A stretch of 64,000 bases of DNA from an uncultured bacterium (GCA_937922705.1 CALAIW010000007.1:1-64000); one strand, 5' to 3'. Counted from the stretch's first letter, positions 1-10,946 are shown. Notes: generated by a model from the letters alone, not told the origin. A program made the numbers and translations.

Positions 1-2583
<2,583 letters not shown>

Positions 2584-2586
2584 AGT

Positions 2587-4104
2587 TTACGTTTCCTCCG
2601 AAAGGAATTTTGCATTAAAAGCTGCCAGGATTTTGCCCATCTCCTCTTCGAGGTCGGGGGTAAGGTCCCGTTCTTTTTCCAAACGTTCAAGAAGAGGTTG
2701 ATACTCGCCTTGCAGGTGTTCAATAAGCTGCTCTTCCCAGGATTTTACCTTCTCAAGGGGGATGGTATCAATAAATCCCTTAGTAGCGGCAAAAATTTCA
2801 AAGATCTCAACGCCCAGGGGAAGAGGGGAAAAGTGCTTCTGTGTCAGAAGCTCAAGAACACGTTTCCCATGCTCGAGTTGTTTTCGAGTGACTTCGTCAA
2901 GATCTGCACCAAAGCGAGCGAATTCCTCAAGTTCAAAGTACTGAGCAAGGTCAAGGCGCAGGCGTCGGGCGACCTTTTTCATGACAGGTGTTTGGGCTTC
3001 GCCTCCCACTCGAGAGACAGAAAGACCGATATTGATGGCTGGGAAAAATCCCCTGTTGCCAAGTTCGCTTGCAAGGTATATCTGTCCGTCGGTAATGGAG
3101 ATGATATTGGTGGGAATGTATGAGGTGATGTCACCCTCCTGAGTTTCTACAATGGGAAGAGCCGTCATGGATCCTCCACCCCGGGAGACAGCAAGCTGTG
3201 CGCTTCGCTCCAGAAGACTTGAATGAACGTAGAAGATATCACCAGGATACGACTCCCGCCCTGGAGGGCGGCGCAAAAGAAGCGAAAGGGATCGGTACGC
3301 TGCAGCGTGTTTGGTGAGGTCGTCATACACAACGAGCACATCGTCTCCTTGTTCCATAAAGTATTCTCCTATGGCACAGCCAGCATAGGGGGCGAGGTAC
3401 ACAAGAGCCGGGGGATCCTCAGAGGATGTGGCAACGACAATGGTGTACTCCAAGGCCTTGAATTTGCGAAGCACCTCAACAACCTGGATGGTATTGGCAA
3501 GACGCTGTCCGATGGCAACGTAAATGCAGAGAACTCCCTTTCCCTTTTGGTTGAGGATGGTATCTAGAGCTATGGTTGTTTTTCCAGTCCGGCGGTCTCC
3601 AATGATGAGTTCTCGCTGTCCCTTTCCCAAGGGGATCATGGCATCGATGATTTTGATTCCCGTGAGGAGTGGTCGCTGCACCGGAATCCGATCCGTGACC
3701 GAGGGAGCAGGAGAAAACACGCGTCTTCGTCCCCGACACGCGGGTTCACTTTCCCCGTCAAGGGGTTCTCCCAGGGGGTTCACGACACGTCCAAGGAGTT
3801 CTTCTCCTGCGGGAACTTCGAGGAAATTCCCGGTGCGAAACACAAGGTCTCCTGTACGGAGGGTTGTGTAATCACCAAAGAGAACACATTGTATGCACTC
3901 TCGTTCAAGTCCAAGGACCTGACCTCGAAGGCTCTTTCTCCCAAAAAGGAGTACCTCCCCAAGCATTGCCTGGCGTAAGCCCCGAACACGGGCAACACCA
4001 TCCTGTACCTCCAGCACTTCCCCGACTTCTCCAATTTCTGGTTCAGGCCGATATGTGGTAACGACCTCTTTGGCTTTCTTAAGGATATCACTTACGATTG
4101 CCAT
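2587..4104 (-). CDS. atpA: F-type ATP synthase alpha subunit
   Basis: Non-catalytic nucleotide-binding subunit of F1 that alternates with beta in the hexamer. The Walker A motif GDRRTGKT is near residue 171, and the segments RPPGRESYPGD and TDGQIYL follow in family order. The best start is ATG 4104 (MAIVSDIL), preceded by AAGGAGGAGG; an upstream in-frame ATG at 4173 would run through atpH and is unlikely. The chosen start overlaps the end of atpH by 17 bases. The length of 505 residues is normal. The N-terminal helix, which in other enzymes binds the N-terminal domain of delta, is present even though that delta domain is missing here. Confidence 0.96.
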   Translation of the reverse strand: MAIVSDILKKAKEVVTTYRPEPEIGEVGEVLEVQDGVARVRGLRQAMLGEVLLFGRKSLRGQVLGLERECIQCVLFGDYTTLRTGDLVFRTGNFLEVPAGEELLGRVVNPLGEPLDGESEPACRGRRRVFSPAPSVTDRIPVQRPLLTGIKIIDAMIPLGKGQRELIIGDRRTGKTTIALDTILNQKGKGVLCIYVAIGQRLANTIQVVEVLRKFKALEYTIVVATSSEDPPALVYLAPYAGCAIGEYFMEQGDDVLVVYDDLTKHAAAYRSLSLLLRRPPGRESYPGDIFYVHSSLLERSAQLAVSRGGGSMTALPIVETQEGDITSYIPTNIISITDGQIYLASELGNRGFFPAINIGLSVSRVGGEAQTPVMKKVARRLRLDLAQYFELEEFARFGADLDEVTRKQLEHGKRVLELLTQKHFSPLPLGVEIFEIFAATKGFIDTIPLEKVKSWEEQLIEHLQGEYQPLLERLEKERDLTPDLEEEMGKILAAFNAKFLSEET

Positions 4105-4345
4105 AGGGGGAACCCTCCTCCTTGAGGATTCGTTCTCGGAGACGCTCAAGCTGCGTTTTGATACTGCAGTCAATCAGGAGTTCTCCCCAGAGGATAATCA
4201 CCCCACCAATAAGCGATGGGTCTATCTCTTCTTCGATGACGAAGGGTCTGGGGATAATTCGGGAGAGTTTTGCGTAGATGATATCTTTCTGCTCTTCGGT
4301 AAGAGGGAGGGGAGTCAGGACCTTTACGCGTTCTTCATCTTTCAT
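4088..4345 (-). CDS. atpH: F-type ATP synthase delta subunit, reduced to C-terminal domain
   Basis: Delta (OSCP) links the peripheral stalk to the top of F1. Family members have about 180 residues: an N-terminal six-helix domain that binds alpha and a C-terminal domain that binds the b subunit. Here only about 85 residues are encoded and all match the C-terminal domain: PLPLTEEQ, then DPSLIGG and the IDCSIKTQLERL helix. Upstream sequence is atpF in another frame, with no room for the missing domain. The ATG at 4345 overlaps the atpF stop by 11 bases. An in-frame upstream ATG at 4402 adds only 19 residues. Either a true reduction or an old deletion; the frame itself is intact. Confidence 0.8.
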   Translation of the reverse strand: MKDEERVKVLTPLPLTEEQKDIIYAKLSRIIPRPFVIEEEIDPSLIGGVIILWGELLIDCSIKTQLERLRERILKEEGSPYGNRK

Positions 4346-4850
4346 GGACAATTTCCATCTCCGCTTCGAGACGGCGTACTGCTTCCTCAAGCATTTCTTC
4401 AATGATTTGCGTTTGAACCTCAGGGGTGAGATGCGCCTTCAGAATTCGCGCTACAATCTCTTTTGATATCTCCACGATGTCTTCCTTGAGTTCGGCAAAA
4501 ACTTGCTCAATCTCTCGCTGTGCGCGACGCTCATAGTCTCGTTTGATTTTTTCTGCCTCTTGATAAGCTTCTTGGATGATGGTTTCTTTAATTCTCTGAG
4601 CCTCTCTATTTGCTTGATCCAGCATTTCGAGGTATTTCTGCTTGAGGTTTTTGAGTTCTTCCTCAAGCTTCTTCCGCTCTTCTTCAAGGGCTTGCTTTTC
4701 TTTCTCAATGTGCTCAAGTTCTTCTCGGATACGGTTTGAGCGTGCGTCAAGTGCTTTCACCACAGGCTTAAAGAGAAAGCGAAGAAGAAGGAGCACCAAG
4801 GCTACAAAGTTAATAATCTGGAAGATAATGCTTCGATCAATGCGGATCAC
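4335..4850 (-). CDS. atpF: F-type ATP synthase b subunit
   Basis: Peripheral-stalk subunit. Residues 8-30 form one transmembrane helix (IINFVALVLLLLRFLFKP). The rest is a long, highly charged coiled coil rich in Glu, Lys and Arg, ending in the conserved EIVARIL segment followed by a short amphipathic tail. The length is 171 residues. Only one b-type gene is seen, so the stalk is probably a homodimer. Its 3' end overlaps atpH, and the tail does not resemble the missing delta N-terminal domain, so this is not a b-delta fusion. Confidence 0.94.
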   Translation of the reverse strand: MIRIDRSIIFQIINFVALVLLLLRFLFKPVVKALDARSNRIREELEHIEKEKQALEEERKKLEEELKNLKQKYLEMLDQANREAQRIKETIIQEAYQEAEKIKRDYERRAQREIEQVFAELKEDIVEISKEIVARILKAHLTPEVQTQIIEEMLEEAVRRLEAEMEIVHER

Positions 4851-4864
4851 GGAGGAAAACCCCC

Positions 4865-5131
4865 CTACTTAAAGACGTATTTGAGAAGAGGATTCGCAAA
4901 AAGGAGGATAAAGGAGACGACGAGAACGTAAATCGCTAGGGATTCAAGCATAGCAAGACCCACAAAGAGCGTTCGGCTAATTGGACCCGCTGCCTCAGGT
5001 TGCCGGGCAATACTTTCCAAAGCCTGAGAGCACGCCTTACCCTGACCTATTGCTGGGAACATAACCCCAAGAGCAATGGAAAACCCCGCCGTAAACACGG
5101 TAATACAGAGGAAGAGTATTTCTCCTTGCAT
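4865..5131 (-). CDS. atpE: F-type ATP synthase c subunit, probable Na+-type
   Basis: Rotor-ring proteolipid of 88 residues with two transmembrane helices. The loop ESIARQPEA and the ion-binding helix with LESLAIY are clear. Compared with the Ilyobacter Na+ ring, the helix-1 Gln (PAIGQG), the helix-2 Glu, the following Ser and the Tyr five residues after the Glu are all kept; the Thr after Ser is Leu. This suggests Na+ rather than H+ coupling (inference). Start ATG 5131 follows AAAGGAGG by 9 bases; the ATG at 5152 lacks such a site. The stop codon is TAG. Confidence 0.94.
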   Translation of the reverse strand: MQGEILFLCITVFTAGFSIALGVMFPAIGQGKACSQALESIARQPEAAGPISRTLFVGLAMLESLAIYVLVVSFILLFANPLLKYVFK

Positions 5132-5169
5132 GTTCTCAAGCCTCCTTTGCATTAAGGCAGATTATACTC

Positions 5170-5835
5170 TTAGTGCCCTGAAGATTCAACCGCAGCACTC
5201 AAATAGACCACGGTGAGGACCGTAAAGATGTATGCTTGGATGACACCGGTAAAGATACTGAAAAGCATCATCGGTAAGGGGAGGAAAAGGGGAGAGAGGA
5301 GGAAGAGGATGGCGATAATGGTTTCCTCACCCATAATGTTTCCAAAGAGACGCAGGGCCAGGGAGACTGTTCGAGTAATTTCGCTGATAATATGAAAGGG
5401 AGCAAGGATTGGTGAAGGGGAAAAGTAACTTCGTACATAGTTTTTGAGTCCTCTTGTTCTTATACCGTAGTAAGGTACGGCGAAAAAGACCACAAGTGCC
5501 AGGGCAAAAGTGGTGTTAAAGTCACTGGTTGGAGATTTGAGGCCGGGGACAAGACCGGTGATGTCAGAGACACCGATAAAGAGAGCAAGAGTTCCCACAA
5601 GAGGCAAGAATTTCCTTCCGTTTCCTGGAGACATGTCCTCGATAAGGTTGAGAATCGCTTCCACAAAGAGCTCAAGGATATTTTGTAAACGCGTGGGGAT
5701 AAGTCGCATTTTACGGGTAAAGAGGAAGGAAAAAAGCACCAGAAAACCCATAACAATCCAAGTGGAGACTACTGTTTTTGTTACTGGAAGGCCAAAGAGC
5801 CAAAAGAGAATATGGGGATTAAGTACCTCTTCCAT
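5170..5835 (-). CDS. atpB: F-type ATP synthase a subunit
   Basis: Membrane stator subunit forming the ion half-channels against the c ring. About 221 residues with five to six hydrophobic segments. The essential arginine is in SLALRLFGN and the C-terminal helix contains IQAYIFTVLT. Start ATG 5835 is preceded by GGGAGGCGG; an in-frame ATG at 5868 would overlap the preceding gene and has no such site. It is the first core subunit of the operon, after the two small membrane genes. Confidence 0.95.
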   Translation of the reverse strand: MEEVLNPHILFWLFGLPVTKTVVSTWIVMGFLVLFSFLFTRKMRLIPTRLQNILELFVEAILNLIEDMSPGNGRKFLPLVGTLALFIGVSDITGLVPGLKSPTSDFNTTFALALVVFFAVPYYGIRTRGLKNYVRSYFSPSPILAPFHIISEITRTVSLALRLFGNIMGEETIIAILFLLSPLFLPLPMMLFSIFTGVIQAYIFTVLTVVYLSAAVESSGH

Positions 5836-6109
5836 GGTATTCCGCCTCCCTAAAAAAGCAATGGGCAAAGAACACAGTTAAAGCGAAATAACTCGCAACA
5901 AAGGCGATCATAAAGACGTTAGGCTTCATCCGTCCGTATCGTAAAAGGATAAAAAGCCATGTACCTGCAATGCCCTCCCGTGTGATGATCCCACGCCAGG
6001 GAGAGTAAGAACGTTTCCTAAGAATGGTTCGAACGTCGTGAAGAATGAGCCCAAGGACAAGGAGAGCAAGGAGTGTTCCTCCAAGGAGACTAAAAACGAT
6101 CGGTACCAC
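5819..6109 (-). CDS. AtpI-like small membrane protein
   Basis: A 96-residue protein with two or three hydrophobic segments (near residues 5-24, 48-58 and 66-86). It lies between the AtpZ-like gene and atpB and overlaps both. Position, size and hydrophobicity match the AtpI/AtpR accessory genes that precede atpB in many operons and are involved in c-ring assembly or cation supply. Sequence similarity is too weak by eye to fix the family. Confidence 0.6.
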   Translation of the reverse strand: MVPIVFSLLGGTLLALLVLGLILHDVRTILRKRSYSPWRGIITREGIAGTWLFILLRYGRMKPNVFMIAFVASYFALTVFFAHCFFREAEYHGRGT

Positions 6110-6353
6110 GGTCTCCCTTCTTTCGTTCTATTTTTCGGCTTGCCTTCATGAGGGTTTCGTAGAGGTTGTAAAGGCCAAAGATGGCTCCCAAGGAGAGCAA
6201 AGACAAGGTCCAAGAAAATCCAAGGGGATACTTTTGGTCGAGGTACTGTCCCAGGAATACCCCAAAAAGAATCGGCGCTACTGTAACCCAGGCAAGGTCC
6301 CAGACTTCTCCAAGAATTTTCCATGTATTTTCCTCGTCAAACTTCCTTTTCAT
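6090..6353 (-). CDS. AtpZ-like ATP synthase accessory protein
   Basis: An 87-residue protein with two transmembrane helices separated by a short loop: a VAPILFGVFLGQYLD helix, a proline-containing turn, then a glycine-rich helix (SLGAIFGLYNL). This GxxxGxxLD/GxxxGxYN layout is that of AtpZ, which accompanies AtpI at the head of F-ATPase operons. It is the first gene of the operon. Its ATG lies only 6 bases after a TATAAT on the minus strand, so the message may be leaderless. The stop codon is TAG. Confidence 0.72.
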   Translation of the reverse strand: MKRKFDEENTWKILGEVWDLAWVTVAPILFGVFLGQYLDQKYPLGFSWTLSLLSLGAIFGLYNLYETLMKASRKIERKKGDRGTDRF

Positions 6354-6359
6354 GGAAGT

Positions 6360-6365
6360 ATTATA
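6360..6365 (-). promoter_or_regulatory. Candidate -10 box of ATP synthase operon
   Basis: A perfect TATAAT on the minus strand ends 6 bases before the ATG at 6353. A start site at the usual distance would fall on the A of the ATG, giving a leaderless transcript. No convincing -35 box is seen 16-18 bases upstream, so this call is tentative. Confidence 0.4.
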
Positions 6366-6406
6366 CGACTCAGGGAGAAAATTGGTGCCCGTGCTTCTGG
6401 GGGTAC

Positions 6407-6435
6407 TTGAAAAAAGTTATCGTCCCGAGTATTAT
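6407..6435 (+). promoter_or_regulatory. Promoter of tRNA-Gly
   Basis: TTGAAA (6407-6412), a 17-base spacer, then TATTAT (6430-6435). The expected transcription start is about 7 bases before the mature tRNA 5' end. Confidence 0.75.
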
Positions 6436-6448
6436 ATTGAAGCGAGGA

Positions 6449-6523
6449 GCGGAAATAGCTCAGGGGTAGAGCATCGGCTTCCCAAGCCGAGGGTCGCGGG
6501 TTCAAATCCCGTTTTCCGCTCCA
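6449..6523 (+). tRNA. tRNA-Gly (CCC)
   Basis: A 75-base cloverleaf with encoded CCA. Acceptor GCGGAAA pairs with TTTCCGC; the anticodon stem TCGGC/GCCGA encloses loop TTCCCAA, giving anticodon CCC; the T arm is GCGGG-TTCAAAT-CCCGT. It is divergent from the ATP synthase operon. Confidence 0.96.
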
Positions 6524-6835
6524 ATTTTTATTGGTGAGAGTATCGACTCCACAAGGGGGAGATGACCTGCCCCCGCTCACAAGCATGGAGTGTGCCTCAC
6601 GCAACGTTTTTCTGGTCACATCACGAAAGAACTTTCTTTTGGGCGTTTTGCCTATTTTGAGCACGCTTGAAGAACTTACTCCCTGTTGGACCAAGACAAC
6701 GCAGAGCACATGGACACTGGGGTGCACATTAAGCTTGAGTCGCAACATATCCTGCAAGGTGAGCAAGGGAAGGAACCGGCGAGGGAACCAATGATTCCAC
6801 CGTGTTCTCGTAGTACCATCTGCTTTTTGGCATGT
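6524..6835. other. Intergenic stretch without recognised gene
   Basis: About 310 bases between tRNA-Gly and the 3' end of the acetyltransferase gene. Open frames exist on both strands, but they read through the tRNA or lack any family resemblance. I see no terminator with a T-run and no repeat. Confidence 0.5.
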
Positions 6836-7957
6836 TTACTGGATTTTTTTCCAGAAAAGGGCAAACCTCTTGTAGGGGATACCCCCAAGGGCTTCAGCTT
6901 CTCGGCACATTTTTGTGTTGGCAGCGTTAATAAGAGAACCCTCTGCAAAAGTGTACCCTCGTTTTCGTCCTTCCTTAAAAAGTTCAAGGAGAAGTGCTCT
7001 GGCTACTCCTTTTCCCTGGTACGCTGGGGTGACGAAAAGAAGAAAAGCTCGTCCTCGGGTAATGCGCTTTCGGTACCGTAAAAGGGCAACCCAGCCAGTG
7101 GGGAAAATTTTCCCTCCCATTCTCTTGAGGATTTCGTTGTAGTCGGGCATGGCTGCAGCAAAACCTACTGGCCCTTCCTTTGCCCAGGCAATCTGGGCAA
7201 AGCCAGGAGGCACAAACCTGCGAAGCGTTCGCGCTGCTTTAAGGATCTCGTCAAAAGTAGGGGGAGTCACGTAATCGTACTCTAAAGAAAGGAGGGCGCT
7301 TTCGAGAATGCACTGAATAGCTTCAAGCTCTTCTTCCTTGAGACTGTGACTCATGGGCCGGACATCAAAACCGTATTTTTCCTTAGCGTACTCTATAGCC
7401 TGGAGGGATGCATCAAAAGACATTGCTGTAAGGTCATAGCGGAAGGCGAGAAAAGTATGGTATTCCACAAAGCCAGAGTTTGCAAAAAGACGCTTGTAGT
7501 AGGGAGGATTATAGGAAGTGAGAATGAGGGGAGGGTCGAGGAAATTCTCAACCAGCAGTCCGCGAAAGTCATCTCCATTGGTTGGCGAAACAGGACCGAT
7601 GGCTGCTTCCATGCCCTGTGTTTTGAGCCACTCTTCTGCCTGGGCAAAAAGGGCATGAGCGACTGCATCATCGTCAATGCACTCAAAGAGGGTGATATAC
7701 CCTTCGCGTTTCCCCCTAAGTTTGTTTCGCTTTGCGTCCACTCCAACGGCAATTCTCCCCACGACTTCCTTCCCTGCGAGAGCAAGATAGAAGGTATGTG
7801 GTCCGCTCTGGAAGAGAAAGCTCGCTTTGCCCCAGAGTATTTGCCGCATGTCTCGTATAAGGAGGGGTACCCAGAGGGGATCGCGCCGGTACAAGGTGAA
7901 GGGAAAACGGAGGAAGGCTTCCCGGTCTTTCCGTGTTTTGACTTCTCGGATGTCCAT
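6836..7957 (-). CDS. GNAT-family N-acetyltransferase
   Basis: A 373-residue protein with two GNAT-like halves. The N-terminal part contains YRRDPLWVPLL and GRIAVGVD, features of a large family of uncharacterised cytosolic acetyltransferases. The C-terminal part has the acetyl-CoA loop pattern (PAYQGKGVARALL near residue 310) followed by AEGSLINAANTKM, which resembles the GNAT C-terminal helix. Substrate unknown. It is a single-gene unit divergent from the uronate-isomerase-like gene, with its own promoter. Confidence 0.8.
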   Translation of the reverse strand: MDIREVKTRKDREAFLRFPFTLYRRDPLWVPLLIRDMRQILWGKASFLFQSGPHTFYLALAGKEVVGRIAVGVDAKRNKLRGKREGYITLFECIDDDAVAHALFAQAEEWLKTQGMEAAIGPVSPTNGDDFRGLLVENFLDPPLILTSYNPPYYKRLFANSGFVEYHTFLAFRYDLTAMSFDASLQAIEYAKEKYGFDVRPMSHSLKEEELEAIQCILESALLSLEYDYVTPPTFDEILKAARTLRRFVPPGFAQIAWAKEGPVGFAAAMPDYNEILKRMGGKIFPTGWVALLRYRKRITRGRAFLLFVTPAYQGKGVARALLLELFKEGRKRGYTFAEGSLINAANTKMCREAEALGGIPYKRFALFWKKIQ

Positions 7958-7984
7958 AGGGCCCCTAGCAGGTTTTTTGCCTGT

Positions 7985-8013
7985 AGTGTATCCTTTCTTG
8001 AGAAGACAAGCAA
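7985..8013 (-). promoter_or_regulatory. Promoter of the acetyltransferase gene
   Basis: Minus strand: TTGCTT (8013-8008), 17-base spacer, TACACT (7990-7985). The leader of about 25 bases contains a small hairpin (CAGG/CCTG) before the start. Confidence 0.55.
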
Positions 8014-8025
8014 GGGGGTTACCGT

Positions 8026-9498
8026 ATGGATGAAGTTTTCCTTGGTCCTAATTGGCTTCTCACTACTAAGGAGGCGGTATGGCTCTACTATGAGGTGGCT
8101 TTGCCTTTTCGGAAATCCTGTGGCATTGTCGATATTCATACGCATTTGAGCCTCAGACAGATTTGCGAAAACCAGTCATTTCTCAATATCTGGAAGGCAG
8201 AGGTGGTGGACGAGCGGTACGGAAACCGTGACCACTATCTTGTACAACTTGCGGCCAAATTTCCGCCCTTTTCTTTTGAGCTGGCTTATGATGCCTCTCG
8301 TTCCGACTTTGAAAAATGGATGGCTCTAAGCAGCGTTTTTCCCTACCTTGAGGGCAACCACGTCCATCAGTGGATGCACCTTGACCTTCAGAGAATTTTT
8401 GGCATTTTCGACCTTCTTGGCCCAGAAACAGGGAAGGCTGTATGGGAGGTTACAGAGAAGGCCTTGACACGAGAGGACATGCGTCCTCAGGCACTTCTTG
8501 AGAGAATGGACGGTCGCCTTTTTGCTACGACTGATGATCCCTTAGATGACCTTGAAGACCACAAAAAGGTCCGAGAAATGCTCCCTAATCTTGTCTTTAT
8601 ACCTACTTTTCGTCCTGACGCATATATCAATATTGCCGATGCGTGCTGGAGAGAAAAAGTGGAGAAAATCTGTGCTGCGACGGGTGAGGACACGACCCTG
8701 AATGGGCTCACTGCCGCTTTGCAAAAGCGCCATGCCTACTTTGTTGCCATGGGTGCTCGAGCAAGTGACCATGGACTTTTAGAACCGTGGGGTTTTGAGG
8801 TCCCTGAGTCTCGCGCAGAGGAGATTTTTATACGAGCATATGAAAAGGGGGAACGCTTTTACCCTCGTTCTCTTGAGGTCAGGGAGTTTGTTTCTTACAT
8901 GATGCATCGCCTCTTTGAGATGGACTACGATGCGAAAATGGTAACCCAGATTCACTTTGGAGTTCTCCGGGACGCCAATGAGTACCTCTTCGTCCACTTT
9001 GGGAAAAATGTCGGAGGAGATGTTACCCTTGACAGCGTCCAGGTGGTGGAGAACTTACGTCCTCTTCTGTCGCGCTTTTGTGGTACAAGCGGGAATACAC
9101 ATCACATTGTCCTCTACACGATGAATCCTGAATATCTCCATGTTCTTGTGGCACTGGAGCGGGCTTTTCCTGGAGTCCATATTGGCTTTCCCTGGTGGTT
9201 CAACGACACACCTTACATGATTGAGCAAGCACTTTGCGAGGTGGCCAATGCTTCCCTTCTTACCTCCATGGTAGGTCCGGTGGCTGACGGACGAAAAATT
9301 CTCTCTGAGGGAAGCCGCTTTGAAGTCTTTGATCGAATGATTTGCCGAGTGGTCGGCAAACTCCTCTCTGAGGGCCAGGTTTCCCGCCAGGGCGCTGTGC
9401 GCCTAGTGGAAGCTTTGATGTACCGCAATGTGGTCCGGCTCTTTAGGCTCGAAGAGATTCTCTCAGGAGAGCACTTTTTGAGAAGTACTACGCCTTAG
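8026..9498 (+). CDS. Glucuronate/uronate isomerase-like protein (UxaC family)
   Basis: A 490-residue TIM-barrel metal-dependent hydrolase-fold protein. The N-terminal DIHTHL provides the metal-binding HxH, GNHVHQWMHLDL matches the GNPLYHWTHLEL pattern of uronate isomerases, and TTDDPLDDLEDH corresponds to the family's TDDPxDDLxxH. These enzymes interconvert glucuronate and fructuronate (or galacturonate and tagaturonate) in the cytosol. It is more divergent than typical UxaC in the middle, so the substrate could differ. Start ATG 8026 follows AAGGGGG. No other uronate-pathway gene is adjacent. Confidence 0.82.
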   Translation: MDEVFLGPNWLLTTKEAVWLYYEVALPFRKSCGIVDIHTHLSLRQICENQSFLNIWKAEVVDERYGNRDHYLVQLAAKFPPFSFELAYDASRSDFEKWMALSSVFPYLEGNHVHQWMHLDLQRIFGIFDLLGPETGKAVWEVTEKALTREDMRPQALLERMDGRLFATTDDPLDDLEDHKKVREMLPNLVFIPTFRPDAYINIADACWREKVEKICAATGEDTTLNGLTAALQKRHAYFVAMGARASDHGLLEPWGFEVPESRAEEIFIRAYEKGERFYPRSLEVREFVSYMMHRLFEMDYDAKMVTQIHFGVLRDANEYLFVHFGKNVGGDVTLDSVQVVENLRPLLSRFCGTSGNTHHIVLYTMNPEYLHVLVALERAFPGVHIGFPWWFNDTPYMIEQALCEVANASLLTSMVGPVADGRKILSEGSRFEVFDRMICRVVGKLLSEGQVSRQGAVRLVEALMYRNVVRLFRLEEILSGEHFLRSTTP

Positions 9499-9561
9499 AG
9501 GATTTTTCAATGGCGGAAAAAGAGGGAGATTTCTCGTTGAAAAGTCCTGCTCAAAAATAAA

Positions 9562-9638
9562 TGGTAGGCCGTGCAGGACTTGAACCTGCAACCCACTGAT
9601 TAAGAGTCAGTTGCTCTGCCAAATTGAGCTAACGGCCC
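9562..9638 (-). tRNA. tRNA-Lys (CTT)
   Basis: A 77-base cloverleaf with encoded CCA on the minus strand. Acceptor GGGCCGT pairs with ACGGCCT (one G-U); the anticodon stem ACTGA/TCAGT encloses CTCTTAA, anticodon CTT; the T arm is GCAGG-TTCAAGT-CCTGC. Confidence 0.96.
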
Positions 9639-9652
9639 ACCAGGCAAGCTAA

Positions 9653-9681
9653 AATATACTATGGGAGAGAAAGTGTGTCAA
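9653..9681 (-). promoter_or_regulatory. Promoter of tRNA-Lys
   Basis: Minus strand: consensus TTGACA (9681-9676), exactly 17 bases, TATATT (9658-9653), about 15 bases before the tRNA. Confidence 0.85.
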
Positions 9682-9751
9682 GGGATTTTGGAAAAGTTGT
9701 AGAATCCTGGTTGTGTCGTGCTTTCTCTGATCCCCAGAGAGTATTCCACTA

Positions 9752-9780
9752 TTGCGTAATTCTGAGATAGTAGGTACAAT
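9752..9780 (+). promoter_or_regulatory. Promoter of tRNA-Arg
   Basis: TTGCGT (9752-9757), 17 bases, TACAAT (9775-9780), 8 bases before the tRNA. TACAAT is also the -10 of the Glu, Pro and Thr tRNA genes in this window. Confidence 0.75.
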
Positions 9781-9788
9781 ACACTTGC

Positions 9789-9865
<77 letters not shown>

Positions 9866-9973
9866 GGGTTTTTTCAAGGGTTTGAGGCCTCTCCCTCTTG
9901 GCCGGAATTTTCGGAAGCTACGGACTCACCGTTTTTTCCGCGCTCGTCTAAGTCATCAAGGAGCCCTCTATCA

Positions 9974-10002
9974 TTGACAGGAATCCCTCACTATGTTATC
10001 AT
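9974..10002 (+). promoter_or_regulatory. Promoter of first sugar ABC transporter operon
   Basis: TTGACA (9974-9979), 17-base spacer, TATCAT (9997-10002). The leader to the ATG at 10050 would be about 40 bases. No clear operator repeat is visible. Confidence 0.7.
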
Positions 10003-10049
10003 TCCAAAAGAAGCCCTCGTTTGAGGCATCGGTGTAAAGGAAGTAAATC

Positions 10050-10946
10050 ATGGTTTCTTCTCTATGGGAGAGGAAAAGAGTCGTCATCTTTCTACTCCTT
10101 GCACCTGCTTTAGTTCTTATTTTTGGACTTCTGCTGTACCCGCTCGGTTATTCCTTCTACGTTAGCCTGTTCGACTTAAACCTAACTCGCCCCGGCACAA
10201 GGCCCTTTGTGGGTCTGGGAAACTACCTTGAAGCTCTTGTGAACAGGCAATTCTGGAGTAGTGTTTCGAAAACTGTCTACTTTGCAGGTCTAACCGTATC
10301 CGTGGAAATTCTGGTGGGTCTGGCAATCGCCTTGCTCCTCAGACAGAAATTCTACGGGAGAGGCTTTGTAAGGGGTATCGTCATACTCCCTTGGGCCCTT
10401 CCTACAGTGGTCAACGGAATCATGTGGAAGTGGATTTACAACGCTAATTTCGGACTACTGAATGCCTTGCTTTTCAAGACGGGGCTCATAGACAAATACC
10501 AGGTCTGGCTTGGGGATGCCTGGCGCGCCCTTCATTTTGTGATGCTTGCCAACATATGGAAGGAGACTCCGGTCGGTGTCCTGATGCTTCTTGCGGCCTT
10601 GGAGGTAATTCCTGGAGAACTTTATGAGGCTGCTTCGGTAGACGGTGCTACCGTTTGGCAGAGGTTCAGGTATATTACTTTGCCCCTTTTGAAACCGATG
10701 ATTTTTATCTTGTTTATCATTAAGACCGTCTGGGCAATTCGGGAGTTCGATCTTATATACATAGTCACTCGTGGTGGTCCCGCAGGAGGGACTATGGTAT
10801 TGAGCTACCTCGCTTACCTGAACAGCTTCAAGTTCTTCCGGATGAGTTATGGGAGTGCAATAGCTTATCTTATAGTAGGGATTGCTCTTTTGCTTGGGAT
10901 TCCCTATCTTTTAGGTTTTAGGCAACCTCGAGAGGAGGGAGTTTAA
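10050..10946 (+). CDS. Sugar ABC transporter permease (MalF type)
   Basis: A 298-residue membrane protein with six hydrophobic segments. The EAA loop that docks the ATPase is readable (ELYEAASVDGATVWQRFRYI, near residues 190-209). It resembles the carbohydrate uptake transporter-1 family permeases. It pairs with the next gene to form the channel for the binding protein at 11917. No ATPase gene is nearby; CUT1 systems often share an MsmX-type ATPase encoded elsewhere. Confidence 0.92.
   Translation: MVSSLWERKRVVIFLLLAPALVLIFGLLLYPLGYSFYVSLFDLNLTRPGTRPFVGLGNYLEALVNRQFWSSVSKTVYFAGLTVSVEILVGLAIALLLRQKFYGRGFVRGIVILPWALPTVVNGIMWKWIYNANFGLLNALLFKTGLIDKYQVWLGDAWRALHFVMLANIWKETPVGVLMLLAALEVIPGELYEAASVDGATVWQRFRYITLPLLKPMIFILFIIKTVWAIREFDLIYIVTRGGPAGGTMVLSYLAYLNSFKFFRMSYGSAIAYLIVGIALLLGIPYLLGFRQPREEGV

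Noticed and set aside
6350-6766. Minus-strand frame reading through tRNA-Gly
   Set aside because: Its middle is the translated complement of the tRNA; such frames are well-known false calls.
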